Assembly (NCBI RefSeq): GCF_001922985.1
Contig: NZ_MRUH01000022.1
Span: 186,001 to 250,000, forward strand
DNA: 64,000 nt
DNA from: Teredinibacter waterburyi
Lineage (GTDB): Bacteria > Pseudomonadota > Gammaproteobacteria > Pseudomonadales > Cellvibrionaceae
Direction of reading: 5' to 3'
Shown: in pieces, positions 45,401 through 53,461 of the stretch
How positions within the stretch are numbered: position 1 is the first letter of the stretch
Layout of the letters: the number at the start of each line of letters is the position of its first letter
Notes under the pieces: model-generated
Seen by the model: only the letters and a program-made list of their open reading frames with translations
What the model was told of the DNA's origin: nothing
The model's database searches: none
Position numbers and translations under genes: made by a program

Positions 45401-45522
45401 AGAACGAGACACCAGGGCTGCGTAATATTGATCAGTTTCTGGAGGAGGCTCCCGACGTGTTGGCGCAATTTTATGCCGAAGTTTACCGAGAGCTCGCCGA
45501 GGCTGAATTGCCAGCTGCATAG
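42448..45522 (+). CDS. GH15 / phosphorylase kinase alpha-like large protein
   Basis: A 1024-residue cytoplasmic protein. The N-terminal two thirds resembles the glucoamylase-like (alpha/alpha)6 barrel of GH15 and of the alpha/beta subunits of phosphorylase kinase: [75 protein letters not shown], and [20 protein letters not shown]. There is no signal peptide. Bacterial members are poorly characterised. It may act on or sense glycogen-like glucan, or be a regulator, as in phosphorylase kinase. The C-terminal third is unfamiliar. It is a single gene ended by a terminator that overlaps the srkA stop codon. Confidence 0.82.
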   Translation: [1024 protein letters not shown]

Positions 45523-45569
45523 GTGTGCAAGCTGAAGCGCCAAAGCCGAGTCATTCTCCGTAGGAGAGC

Positions 45570-45609
45570 GTTATTGCCGCGATACTTGGTATGCGGCTAA
45601 TAACTTTTT
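45570..45609 (+). terminator. Terminator of the GH15-like gene, overlapping the srkA 3' end
   Basis: GTTATT-GCCGC (45570-45580) pairs with GCGGC-T-AATAAC (45593-45604), with an inner ATAC/GTAT extension, then TTTTT. The convergent srkA stop codon lies within the 3' arm. Confidence 0.85.
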
Positions 45610-46583
45610 CCTGTTAGCGTTGGTTGATCTAGCGCGAACATTTGTTCGCGCAGTTCTTGAATGTGTTCAGACCAATAGCGTTCGCTGTTAAACCAAGGAA
45701 AGGCTAGAGGGAAGGCTGGGTCGTGCCAGCGTCGCGCCAGCCATGCGGCATAGTGCATCAAGCGTAGCGTGCGCAAGGTTTCTATTAATACCAATTCGCT
45801 GTAATTAAATTCGCAAAACTCTTCATAACCCTCAAGAATCGTCTCTAGCTGAATATTACGTTGGTTAGCTTCGCCGGAAATCAGCATCCAAATATCCTGT
45901 ACAGCCGGACCATTGCGAGCATCATCTAGGTCAACGATATAAAGCGAGTCTGGTCGCTCCAAAATATTGCCTGGGTGACAGTCGCCATGCAAACGAATGC
46001 TTTCGTAGCTGGCGTTCGTCAGAATTTCTTGCATTTTTTCGATCAGATGTTCAGTTAGCGAGCTATAGGCCTCGATAAGATTTTTCGGAATGAATTCTTG
46101 CTTTAATAAATAGGTACGACTGTCGATTCCATAGCTTTGTAAATCTACCGCTGGGCGGTGTACAAAGGGGGTTATTTTTCCGACGTTATGAATTCGGCCA
46201 ATACACTGGCCTAAGCGATATAGGGTGTCTAGGTCGCTTAGCTCTGGCGCTTGGCCGCCGCGTCTTGGGTAGAGCGAAAATCGGTGCTCGCCGTAGGTGA
46301 ACAAGGTTTCGCCCTCGGCATTGCTGTTCGGAGGAATGACCGGAATCTCCAGTTCTGCCAAGGCTAACGAAAATGCGTGTTCTTCACGTATTTGCGCTTC
46401 GCTCCAACGGTTTGGGCGGTAAAACTTAGCGATTAGTGGGTCGCCGCCTTCTATGCCAAATTGATAGACGCGGTTCTCATAGCTATTGAGTGGGAAAACT
46501 CTTAAATCCGACAGGTAGCCGTGGCTCTCAATCGCATCGATCACAAAATCGGGCGTTAGATTTTCAAAGGGCGTGTCGGTCAT
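45597..46583 (-). CDS. srkA: SrkA/YihE-type stress-response protein kinase
   Basis: A 328-residue protein of the RdoA/YihE kinase family (choline-kinase-like fold). It has NSYENRVYQFG for the nucleotide loop, LIAKFYRPNRWS with the ATP-binding Lys, the catalytic loop LHGDCHPGNIL and the metal-binding VDLDDARNGPAVQDIWM. In E. coli SrkA protects against MazEF-linked programmed death and oxidative stress by phosphorylating proteins. Here it is followed by nothing on its strand; in E. coli it precedes dsbA, which is absent. It starts with ATG, 29 bp downstream of the comF stop codon, so it may be co-transcribed with comF. Confidence 0.92.
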   Translation of the reverse strand: MTDTPFENLTPDFVIDAIESHGYLSDLRVFPLNSYENRVYQFGIEGGDPLIAKFYRPNRWSEAQIREEHAFSLALAELEIPVIPPNSNAEGETLFTYGEHRFSLYPRRGGQAPELSDLDTLYRLGQCIGRIHNVGKITPFVHRPAVDLQSYGIDSRTYLLKQEFIPKNLIEAYSSLTEHLIEKMQEILTNASYESIRLHGDCHPGNILERPDSLYIVDLDDARNGPAVQDIWMLISGEANQRNIQLETILEGYEEFCEFNYSELVLIETLRTLRLMHYAAWLARRWHDPAFPLAFPWFNSERYWSEHIQELREQMFALDQPTLTGKSY

Positions 46584-46612
46584 TGAGTCATACTCGCGTT
46601 GGGCGTTGCAGT

Positions 46613-47410
46613 CTATCTGTCTTTAGGAGTGCGAGCTAGTGCGAACACCGTAACGCTTGCCGCACCAGCAGCGATAAGTTGTGAGCTAATCGCTTCTACA
46701 GTTGCTCCAGTGGTAATAACGTCGTCGACCAAGCCGACATGCACGCCGCTAAGTGTCTCCGTAGTGGTGAATACGCCGCGAATATCGCGTAAGCGTTGCG
46801 CTCGTGAAAGCTGTTGCTGATGGGCGCGTGGCCGCGGTTTACTAAGCGCATGAATAACCGGAATCTGCAATTTTTGCGACAGTTGTGCCGTTATAACCGC
46901 GGCCTGATTGTAGCCGCGGCGGCGCTGGTCACGCCAGTAGAGCGGCACGGGAACGAGTAGGTCGAGCGCGCCAATTTGGGCTATTTCTAGGCGGATTTTC
47001 TCGGCGAGGAAGTCTGCCAAAAAGTGGCCTACAGAGGGGGTGTTGCGGTGTTTAAGTCTATTTATTAGGTGGCTAATCGTGGCATTGTATTCGAAGGCGC
47101 AAATAGCGCGCTCAAAACTCGGTGACCGAGTTAAGCATTCTCCACATAGAACTCCATTCACCAGAGGTAGGTCGCAACGCTGACAGCTGTTAGTGTTTAG
47201 CGGGAGTTCTTCGATACAGGGGCTACACAAAAGCGCACTGGCCGAAGCGCCGCAGAGCAGGCAGTGGTTGTGTAGCAGCAGGTTGGCTAAGCTGGTTTTG
47301 AGTTGGCCTAGTTTGCGCGAGTGTCGCTCATGCGATGTCGCGCGGCTAAGTGCGTAGCTAAGTTCTCGATGCCAATCCATAGGCTTTGTGTCTCTTTTAG
47401 TCCTTAACAT
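46613..47410 (-). CDS. comF: ComF/GntX-family phosphoribosyltransferase-like protein
   Basis: A 265-residue protein. Two CxxC pairs near the middle (CLLCGASASALLCSPC and CQRCDLPLVNGVLCGEC) form a zinc ribbon. They are followed by a type I PRTase domain with VPVPLYWRDQRRRGYNQA and the PRPP loop VGLVDDVITTGATVEA. Homologues are ComF of competent bacteria and GntX/YhgH of E. coli, linked to DNA uptake or use of DNA as a nutrient; the biochemical activity is not settled. It is divergent from bioB, as gntX-like genes often are in gammaproteobacteria. Confidence 0.9.
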   Translation of the reverse strand: MLRTKRDTKPMDWHRELSYALSRATSHERHSRKLGQLKTSLANLLLHNHCLLCGASASALLCSPCIEELPLNTNSCQRCDLPLVNGVLCGECLTRSPSFERAICAFEYNATISHLINRLKHRNTPSVGHFLADFLAEKIRLEIAQIGALDLLVPVPLYWRDQRRRGYNQAAVITAQLSQKLQIPVIHALSKPRPRAHQQQLSRAQRLRDIRGVFTTTETLSGVHVGLVDDVITTGATVEAISSQLIAAGAASVTVFALARTPKDR

Positions 47411-47567
47411 CCATTGTTAATCTTCCTTTGCCGCTAGTTTGTAGCTGAAATCGGCGAGGAAAATAAGTGTACCAGCGGTGCTTTCTAAGGGCGACTCATT
47501 CGAGACTTGGTAGCGTCATTGAGGAGGGAAGGCGCTCAGTTCGAAAATTGCGGCTTGTTGTCTAGAG

Positions 47568-47600
47568 TAGTAAACCTTAAAATCTCAACTTGGTTGACAA
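47568..47600. promoter_or_regulatory. BirA-type biotin operator upstream of bioB
   Basis: The left half TAGTAAACC (47568-47576) and right half GGTTGACAA (47592-47600) are inverted and separated by exactly 15 bp. This matches the TTGTAAACC-N15-GGTTTACAA form bound by biotinyl-AMP-loaded BirA. It ends 25 bp before the bioB start, so bound BirA would block transcription when biotin is plentiful. Confidence 0.82.
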
Positions 47601-47625
47601 CTTTACCCGATGCAGAGGATTTTCA

Positions 47626-48723
47626 ATGATAGGTGCTCCAGCCACAACAGCTAACGCCGCTACTTCTACAGGCTCAATGTCAGGCGCAATCCGCAACGAC
47701 TGGACTCGCGCAGAGGTAGAAGCGCTGTTTTCACAACCGTTCAACGATTTACTCTTTCAGGCGCAAACTCTGCATCGTCAGTACTTTAATCCCAATGAGG
47801 TACAAGTCAGTACCCTGTGCTCGATTAAAACCGGTGCCTGCCCAGAAGACTGCGCCTATTGCCCGCAGAGCGCTCGCTACGATACCGGTTTAGAGCGCGA
47901 AAAACTGATGGCTGTCGATAAGGTGATTGAAGAGGCTAAGGCGGCCAAAGCCAGCGGCGCTACCCGTTTTTGTATGGGAGCGGCTTGGCGTTCGCCAAAA
48001 GGCAAAGATATGCCTTATGTCACCCATATGGTGAAGGGCGTTAAAGCGCTTGGTATGGAGACCTGCATGACCTTGGGGATGCTCGATGTTGAGCAGGCTC
48101 AGGATCTAAAAGCGGCTGGGTTGGACTATTACAATCACAACCTCGACACCTCGCCAGAGTTCTATGGCGACATCATTACGACTCGCACCTACCAAGACCG
48201 ACTCACGACCCTTGCTAATGTTCGCGCGGCGGGCATGAAGGTCTGTTGCGGCGGTATTGTTGGTATGGGGGAAGAAGAGAGTGATCGCGCTGGACTTTTA
48301 TTGCAGCTGGCCAATATGGCTGAGCATCCTGAGTCAGTGCCCATCAATATGCTGGTACGTGTTGAAGGCACGCCGCTGGCCGATCAAGCGGAGCTGGATC
48401 CATTCGACTTTATTCGCACCGTTGCCGTCGCGCGTATTCTTATGCCGGCTTCCCACGTTCGGTTATCCGCAGGCCGTGAAGAGATGAATGATCAGATGCA
48501 AGCGCTGGCATTTTTGGCTGGCGCTAATTCGATTTTTTATGGCGAAAAGTTGTTGACCACACCCAACCCAGAAGCTAACAAAGATATGCAGCTTTTTCAG
48601 CGTTTAGGTATCAAGCCCGAGTCTCACGAAGTGCACGAAACTGAGCAGGAGCAAACCGAAGCGCTATTGGAAAAGGTGACTGAAGCGCAACTAGACTCGG
48701 TGTTCTATAACGCCGCTAGTTAA
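47626..48723 (+). CDS. bioB: Biotin synthase BioB
   Basis: A 365-residue radical-SAM enzyme that inserts sulfur into dethiobiotin. The three-Cys SAM-cluster motif is [34 protein letters not shown] and [15 protein letters not shown] are characteristic, as are [20 protein letters not shown] and RLSAGREEM for the second cluster region. The ATG at 47626 has AGAGGA about 6 nt upstream; a GTG-type start at 47590 would fall in the operator. It is the first gene of bioB-bioF-bioHC-bioD. A 249-bp gap to bioF contains a hairpin. Confidence 0.96.
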   Translation: MIGAPATTANAATSTGSMSGAIRNDWTRAEVEALFSQPFNDLLFQAQTLHRQYFNPNEVQVSTLCSIKTGACPEDCAYCPQSARYDTGLEREKLMAVDKVIEEAKAAKASGATRFCMGAAWRSPKGKDMPYVTHMVKGVKALGMETCMTLGMLDVEQAQDLKAAGLDYYNHNLDTSPEFYGDIITTRTYQDRLTTLANVRAAGMKVCCGGIVGMGEEESDRAGLLLQLANMAEHPESVPINMLVRVEGTPLADQAELDPFDFIRTVAVARILMPASHVRLSAGREEMNDQMQALAFLAGANSIFYGEKLLTTPNPEANKDMQLFQRLGIKPESHEVHETEQEQTEALLEKVTEAQLDSVFYNAAS

Positions 48724-48827
48724 GCTTTCTTGCGACCGATTAGCTAACGTACTAAATTTGTTTGGATGCTATCGTCTATACCGCTTGAGTGTTGTTATTT
48801 TGCGTGGCAGGAATCGCGTTAAATACT

Positions 48828-48845
48828 GGCTCGACTCGTCGAGCC
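48828..48845. repeat. Hairpin in the bioB-bioF gap
   Basis: GGCTCGA-CTCG-TCGAGCC forms a perfect 7-bp GC-rich stem. It has no T run after it, so it is not a classical terminator. It could be an mRNA processing or stability element between bioB and the TTG-started bioF. Confidence 0.6.
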
Positions 48846-48972
48846 TGAAATCCCAGATAATAGCGAATCGTTTTTGGGGACGGTTAGCTTCTCAGGCAAT
48901 GAATTGTTATTCGCGTAGCAAATACGCGATTGATTACACCCACCTTGGTGTTACTCCGCAAGAAGCCCGACT

Positions 48973-50184
48973 TTGAATTTAGATCAGATACTACAGGCGC
49001 GATTACAACAGCGACGGGAACTAAACCTATATCGCTCGCGTAAAACGGTGCAATCTCCGCAGGCAACCCACATTAAGGTTGATGGCAAAGCGCTACTCAA
49101 TTTTTGCAGCAATGATTATTTAGGCTTGGCAAATCATCCTGATGTTACGGCGCGCTTAAAACAGGCGGCAGATAATTTTGGTGTTGGCAGTGGCGCGTCC
49201 CATCTGGTGAATGGTCATACAGCAGAGCATCATGCGCTTGAGCAGGAGCTTGCCGCATTTACTGGACGGGAACGAGCGTTGTTGTTTTCCACGGGCTATA
49301 TGGCAAACATGGGGGTGATCAATGCGTTGGTTGGCAAAGGCGATTTCATTTTGCAGGATAAGCTCAATCACGCATCCCTTATTGATGGTGGTTTGTTATC
49401 GTCTGCCGCATCGGCACGCTTTAATCACGGCGATATGCAGCATCTGCAGCAGCGTCTCGCTAGTTCGCAAAGTGGTCAGCGTTTAATCGCCACCGACGGT
49501 GTATTTAGTATGGACGGCGATCTAGCCAAATTACCTGAGTTAGCGAGCATGTCTGAACGACACGATGCATGGCTGTTAGTCGACGACGCCCATGGGTTTG
49601 GCTGTATTGGCGAGCAGGGGCGTGGAAGTGTCAGTCATTTTGGTTTGGATCAAAATGCAGTGCCGGTATTGATTGGTACACTGGGGAAAGCATTTGGCAC
49701 CTTCGGCGCTTTCGTTGCCGGCAGCGAGGCATTAATTGAAAGTTTAATCCAGTTTTCCCGAACCTATATCTATACCACTGCAATGCCCGCAGCGATTGCC
49801 GCGGCTACTCGCTGTAGTTTGGAATTATTAATAGCCGGCGATCAACGCCGCCAGCATTTAAATGACCTTATATCTCAGTTTCGACAAGGTTGTAGTCGGT
49901 TGGGTTTGACCTTAATGGATTCTGCCTCGCCTATTCAGCCCGTGTTGGTCGGTGATGCCCAGCAGGCGATTAATATGTCGCAGTTTCTTATGGATAAATC
50001 CTGTTGGGTAAGCGCGATTCGTCCACCTACGGTACCGAAAAACACGGCGCGCTTACGCGTTACCCTGACGGCATCTCACACGAGCGAACAGGTGGACCAG
50101 CTTTTGTCTGCATTTGCCTATGCGCTAGAGCGAATGTCGTCGACCCAAATAGTGGGTGCGGATAAACCGCAAAATTCCGACTAG
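48973..50184 (+). CDS. bioF: 8-amino-7-oxononanoate synthase BioF
   Basis: A 403-residue PLP enzyme of the alpha-oxoamine synthase family that condenses pimeloyl thioester with alanine. It has FCSNDYLGLANHPDV, GSGASHLVNGHTAEHHALE, LLVDDAHGFGCIGEQGRG and the PLP lysine in LIGTLGKAFGTFGAF. The only fitting start is TTG 48973 (NLDQILQARLQQRRE), with AAGAAG upstream. A weak start would reduce BioF relative to BioB. It lies 39 bp before bioHC. Confidence 0.94.
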   Translation: MNLDQILQARLQQRRELNLYRSRKTVQSPQATHIKVDGKALLNFCSNDYLGLANHPDVTARLKQAADNFGVGSGASHLVNGHTAEHHALEQELAAFTGRERALLFSTGYMANMGVINALVGKGDFILQDKLNHASLIDGGLLSSAASARFNHGDMQHLQQRLASSQSGQRLIATDGVFSMDGDLAKLPELASMSERHDAWLLVDDAHGFGCIGEQGRGSVSHFGLDQNAVPVLIGTLGKAFGTFGAFVAGSEALIESLIQFSRTYIYTTAMPAAIAAATRCSLELLIAGDQRRQHLNDLISQFRQGCSRLGLTLMDSASPIQPVLVGDAQQAINMSQFLMDKSCWVSAIRPPTVPKNTARLRVTLTASHTSEQVDQLLSAFAYALERMSSTQIVGADKPQNSD

Positions 50185-50223
50185 CAACCTCAAGAAAACC
50201 GTTACCGGAACGAGAGCTGCATT

Positions 50224-51867
50224 ATGAGTACAATTGTTTTACTACATGGCTGGGGAAGCGATAGCCGCTGCTGGGATTTGCTGTTGGGTTTGCTTCCTGC
50301 AGAGCACCAATACTTGCCAATTGACCTGCCTGGTTTCGGTAGTAACAGCCAAGTACAGTGCGCCGATATTGAAACTTTGCTGGCTTGGTTAATACACCAA
50401 ATTCCACCCGACAGTACTTTGATTGGTTGGTCGCTTGGCGGCACCTTAGCTACCGCACTGGCAAGTCGTCATCCGGAAAAAGTTGGACGATTGATAACAC
50501 TAGCGACTAACCCTAACTTCGTCGCCTTACCTGCTTCACTCGAAAATTCTGAAACCGATGCAGGAATCAATTCGGTGATTGATGAAAAATCTATTTCGTT
50601 GTCGGAATTGGATTCTAAGGTCTGGCCGCATGGAATGGCCGCGAACGTTTATCAACAGTTTTGTAGCGATTTTTTTCGACACGCCAGTGCAACTTTAAAA
50701 AAGTTTGTGGTATTGCAGGCGATGAACGATGCCGAATCGAAATGGGTTGCGCGGGAATTGCAGGCGGCATCAGTCGCCCCTGAGGGGTCGCAAAAGCAGC
50801 AGTGGGAATTTTCGTTATCGCTATTGAGTGATATCGACAATCGCCACAACCTCAGCTTAATGGCGCAACCAGCGCTGCATATATTGGGAGCCGGCGACAC
50901 CTTGGTGCCGGCGTCCGTAGCCGAACACATTGCCCAACTGAATCCACAACACGAAGTTGTTATATTGGAAAACACCGCTCACGCAGCACATATTTCTCAG
51001 CCGCAGCAAGTGGCGAAATTAATCGAAAAATTCTTAACAACAGCTGAGCCCGTTTGCAGTAAGCGTAAACGCCGAATTGCCAACTCGTTTAGTGGTGCCG
51101 CGCGCAATTACGATCGGCTCGCACGCCTGCAAAAACGCGTGGCCGATTCATTGTTGAGCTTTACCCTTGGCGATCGCCTTGTTGAAAGTGGCAGCCTATT
51201 AGATATTGGTTGCGGCACCGGTTACTGCACCCAAAAATTACTTGAGTTGGAGCAGCTGAGCAGTGCGGAATTACACGGATTAGATTTAGCCGAAGGCATG
51301 TTAATTGAGGCGCAATCGAAGTTTTCGGAATTGGGGCTAGACGGACGTGTAGCTTGGCATTTGGGTGATATGGAAGCCTTACCCTTTGCAGCGGAAACTT
51401 TCAGCGGTATTGTGTCTAGCCTTTCAGTGCAGTGGGCTGAATCTCCAGAGCGATTGTTTTGCGAAGCCGCGCGGGTACTTAAATCTGGCGGTTGGTTTAG
51501 TTTCTCGACGCTTGGTCCAGAGACATTGTTTGAATTAAAGAGCGCTTGGCAAGCCGTTGATAGCCGCGCCCATGTAAATCAATTTTTACCTCTAGATCGC
51601 CTCAAAGACGAAGCAAAAGCCGCCGGTTTCGATATTGTTGCCCACAAGGTAGAACTACCGCTACTTTACTACCACAACCTCACCGAACTACTGCGTGAGC
51701 TAAAAGGCATTGGTGCACATACGATTAACTCCGGCCGCATGCCGGGTTTAATGGGGCGTAAGGCCTTTCTTGCGTTGCAGGCACAGTATCATTCAACCTG
51801 GATGAATCCAGATAAAGGATTGCCCGCACGCTACGAAGTGTATTATTTATTTTGTCGTAAACGCTAG
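50224..51867 (+). CDS. BioH-BioC fusion: pimeloyl-ACP methyl ester esterase plus malonyl-ACP methyltransferase
   Basis: A 547-residue two-domain enzyme. Residues 1-270 are BioH-like alpha/beta hydrolase: IVLLHGWGSDSRCWD, DLPGFGSN, nucleophile Ser70 in IGWSLGG, and a C-terminal His near NTAHAAHIS. Residues about 280-547 are BioC: RRIANSFSGAARNYDRLARLQ, the SAM loop LLDIGCGTGYCTQKL, and FSTLGPETLFELKSAW. BioC methylates malonyl-ACP to disguise it for fatty-acid synthesis, and BioH removes the methyl at pimeloyl-ACP. The fusion therefore joins the entry and exit steps of the same route. Separate bioC and bioH are usual. The linker around residues 272-285 is Lys/Arg-rich. ATG with GAGAG about 6 nt upstream. 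Confidence 0.93.
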   Translation: MSTIVLLHGWGSDSRCWDLLLGLLPAEHQYLPIDLPGFGSNSQVQCADIETLLAWLIHQIPPDSTLIGWSLGGTLATALASRHPEKVGRLITLATNPNFVALPASLENSETDAGINSVIDEKSISLSELDSKVWPHGMAANVYQQFCSDFFRHASATLKKFVVLQAMNDAESKWVARELQAASVAPEGSQKQQWEFSLSLLSDIDNRHNLSLMAQPALHILGAGDTLVPASVAEHIAQLNPQHEVVILENTAHAAHISQPQQVAKLIEKFLTTAEPVCSKRKRRIANSFSGAARNYDRLARLQKRVADSLLSFTLGDRLVESGSLLDIGCGTGYCTQKLLELEQLSSAELHGLDLAEGMLIEAQSKFSELGLDGRVAWHLGDMEALPFAAETFSGIVSSLSVQWAESPERLFCEAARVLKSGGWFSFSTLGPETLFELKSAWQAVDSRAHVNQFLPLDRLKDEAKAAGFDIVAHKVELPLLYYHNLTELLRELKGIGAHTINSGRMPGLMGRKAFLALQAQYHSTWMNPDKGLPARYEVYYLFCRKR

Positions 51868-51944
51868 CCGTTGAGCGGTGAGTGATTGCCGAATATTTAA
51901 TTGTATTGGTTAGTTTAATTAATTGATTTTCCTTAGGTCGAAAT

Positions 51945-52673
51945 ATGACGAGTCGTTTTTTTGTAACCGGCACTGATACTGATGTTGGCAAAACTTTTAT
52001 TTCTTGTGCGCTGTTAAAAAAAGCGAAACTTATGGGCCTGAACACGCTCGCATTAAAGCCGGTAGCGGCGGGTTGTGAGCTTACCGAGCATGGTTTACGC
52101 AACGACGACGCCGTGCGCTTACAAGCAGCTGCAACGATCAAGATTGGCTACGAACAGGTTAATCCTGTAGCGCTTAAAGCGGCTGTTGCTCCACACCTTG
52201 CTGCGCAGGCCGAGCAACGATCGTTGCAGTTGCAGCGGTTGGTTGGTTTTTGTCGAGGAGCTATGAGCCCGGCGCCTAAACAGCCGCGCTGCGATTTGTG
52301 CTTAATTGAAGGTGCTGGCGGGTGGAGGGTGCCATTGAATGCAACTCACACTATGGCGCATTTGGCTGTCGCTTTGCAGCTGCCGGTGATTGTTGTTGTC
52401 GCGGTGAAGTTGGGTTGTTTGAATCATGCCTTGCTCACTGTAGAAGCGATTCGCCGCGATGGGTTGCAGGTGGCGGGATGGGTAGCGAACCTAATTGATT
52501 CGGAAATGCCTGAACTAGAAGGGAATTTAACAACCCTTGAGCAGCAGTTAGGGGCTCCCTGTTTAGGGCGAGTGTTTGAGCTAACCGGCAGCGACGATGC
52601 TAATCTTGCGCAAGCGGCGAGCTGTTTAGATTTGACGTTATTAGGTTTGGCCGCAGCCGACAAGGCTAGCTAG
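51945..52673 (+). CDS. bioD: Dethiobiotin synthetase BioD
   Basis: A 242-residue ATP-dependent carboxylase that closes the ureido ring of dethiobiotin. The P-loop is FFVTGTDTDVGKTFISCAL. KPVAAGCE carries the substrate Lys and IEGAGGWRVPLN the conserved Gly-rich block. AGGTCG lies just before the ATG. It is the last gene of the bio set, 77 bp after bioHC. A 268-bp gap follows without a clear terminator. Confidence 0.94.
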   Translation: MTSRFFVTGTDTDVGKTFISCALLKKAKLMGLNTLALKPVAAGCELTEHGLRNDDAVRLQAAATIKIGYEQVNPVALKAAVAPHLAAQAEQRSLQLQRLVGFCRGAMSPAPKQPRCDLCLIEGAGGWRVPLNATHTMAHLAVALQLPVIVVVAVKLGCLNHALLTVEAIRRDGLQVAGWVANLIDSEMPELEGNLTTLEQQLGAPCLGRVFELTGSDDANLAQAASCLDLTLLGLAAADKAS

Positions 52674-52941
52674 TGCCAATGTTCACCTGTTGACGACTTG
52701 CCTGAGCTAGACTCAGATCCTAGCTCCCCACACAAATCAGGTCTGTCGTTTGACCTGCTCGGTAAGTTGGAGTGCTTAGAGGGTAAATATTGGGGTGAAT
52801 ATAAACAAAATCCTTAAATTACCTTTAGCTTACGACTAAATGGTCTTAGATTTGAGCCTTATTACCGTGAAATTGGGTGTTTTTTGGTCAGAATCCGCCT
52901 AGAATGTCAGTCATAAGTATGGGTTTTAGTGAGGAGTTGCC

Positions 52942-53268
52942 ATGTTGAATTCGGTTATGAATGAAGGCGTGCGAGGCATGCAAAATGCTCAGCGCGAAAT
53001 GCATCGTTCCGCGAGTGAAATAGCGCAGGCGAATACGTCCGAGAATCGCGTTGGCCAACAGCCTGTGTCTGAGACCGTCGACCGAGTAGCTGCCACAGAC
53101 AGTCAGCCGCTGAAAGCTGTAGAGGCCTCGGTTCAATCCGATTCCGGTGGCAGTATCGTCGAACCATTAATTGAGTTGCGACGGCAGGAGCAGGTATTTG
53201 ATGCTTCAGCTCAGTTAGTTTCAATCGCCGACAAAACGCTAGGGAGCCTAATTGATGTTAAATCCTGA
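52942..53268 (+). CDS. Small flagellar-rod-like protein (FlgC/FlgE-tail-like), orphan
   Basis: A 108-residue protein. The C-terminus reads EPLIELRRQEQVFDASAQLVSIADKTLGSLIDVKS, which resembles the C-terminal helix of flagellar rod and hook proteins (a V-E-L-R-R-Q-E then A-x-x-x-x-x-A-D-x-x-x-G-x-L-I-D pattern). The N-terminus (MNEGVRGMQNAQREMHRSASEIAQANT) likewise resembles the N-terminal helix of those proteins. The middle is Ser/Val-rich. GAGGAG lies 6 nt before the ATG. No flagellar genes are adjacent. It may be a short axial-protein-like adaptor; the function is unknown. Confidence 0.65.
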   Translation: MLNSVMNEGVRGMQNAQREMHRSASEIAQANTSENRVGQQPVSETVDRVAATDSQPLKAVEASVQSDSGGSIVEPLIELRRQEQVFDASAQLVSIADKTLGSLIDVKS

Positions 53269-53377
53269 ACTGGTAAGACAATTTTTTCGTTGGCTATTCT
53301 CAATACCTGAAGAGCCACAATTGCGCTATATCCCCGTCGACAAGGATCCAAGTCCTAGCCGACAACGCAGGCGATAA
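53255..53377 (+). CDS. Possible 40-residue protein overlapping the previous gene
   Basis: An ATG at 53255, inside the last codons of the flagellar-like gene, opens a 40-codon frame (LNPELVRQFFRWLFSIPEEP and an Arg-rich end). AGGGAG lies 8 nt upstream, and the stop codon of the previous gene falls in the start area, so coupling would be natural. I do not recognise it. Its short length makes it uncertain. Confidence 0.35.
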   Translation: MLNPELVRQFFRWLFSIPEEPQLRYIPVDKDPSPSRQRRR

Positions 53378-53461
53378 GCGCCAATTATAACGCTCGTGCT
53401 TGCCGTTATTTAGTCGAGAGCGCGGGGGTTCCTACGGGTTAGTAATGTGATTGGTCAGACC

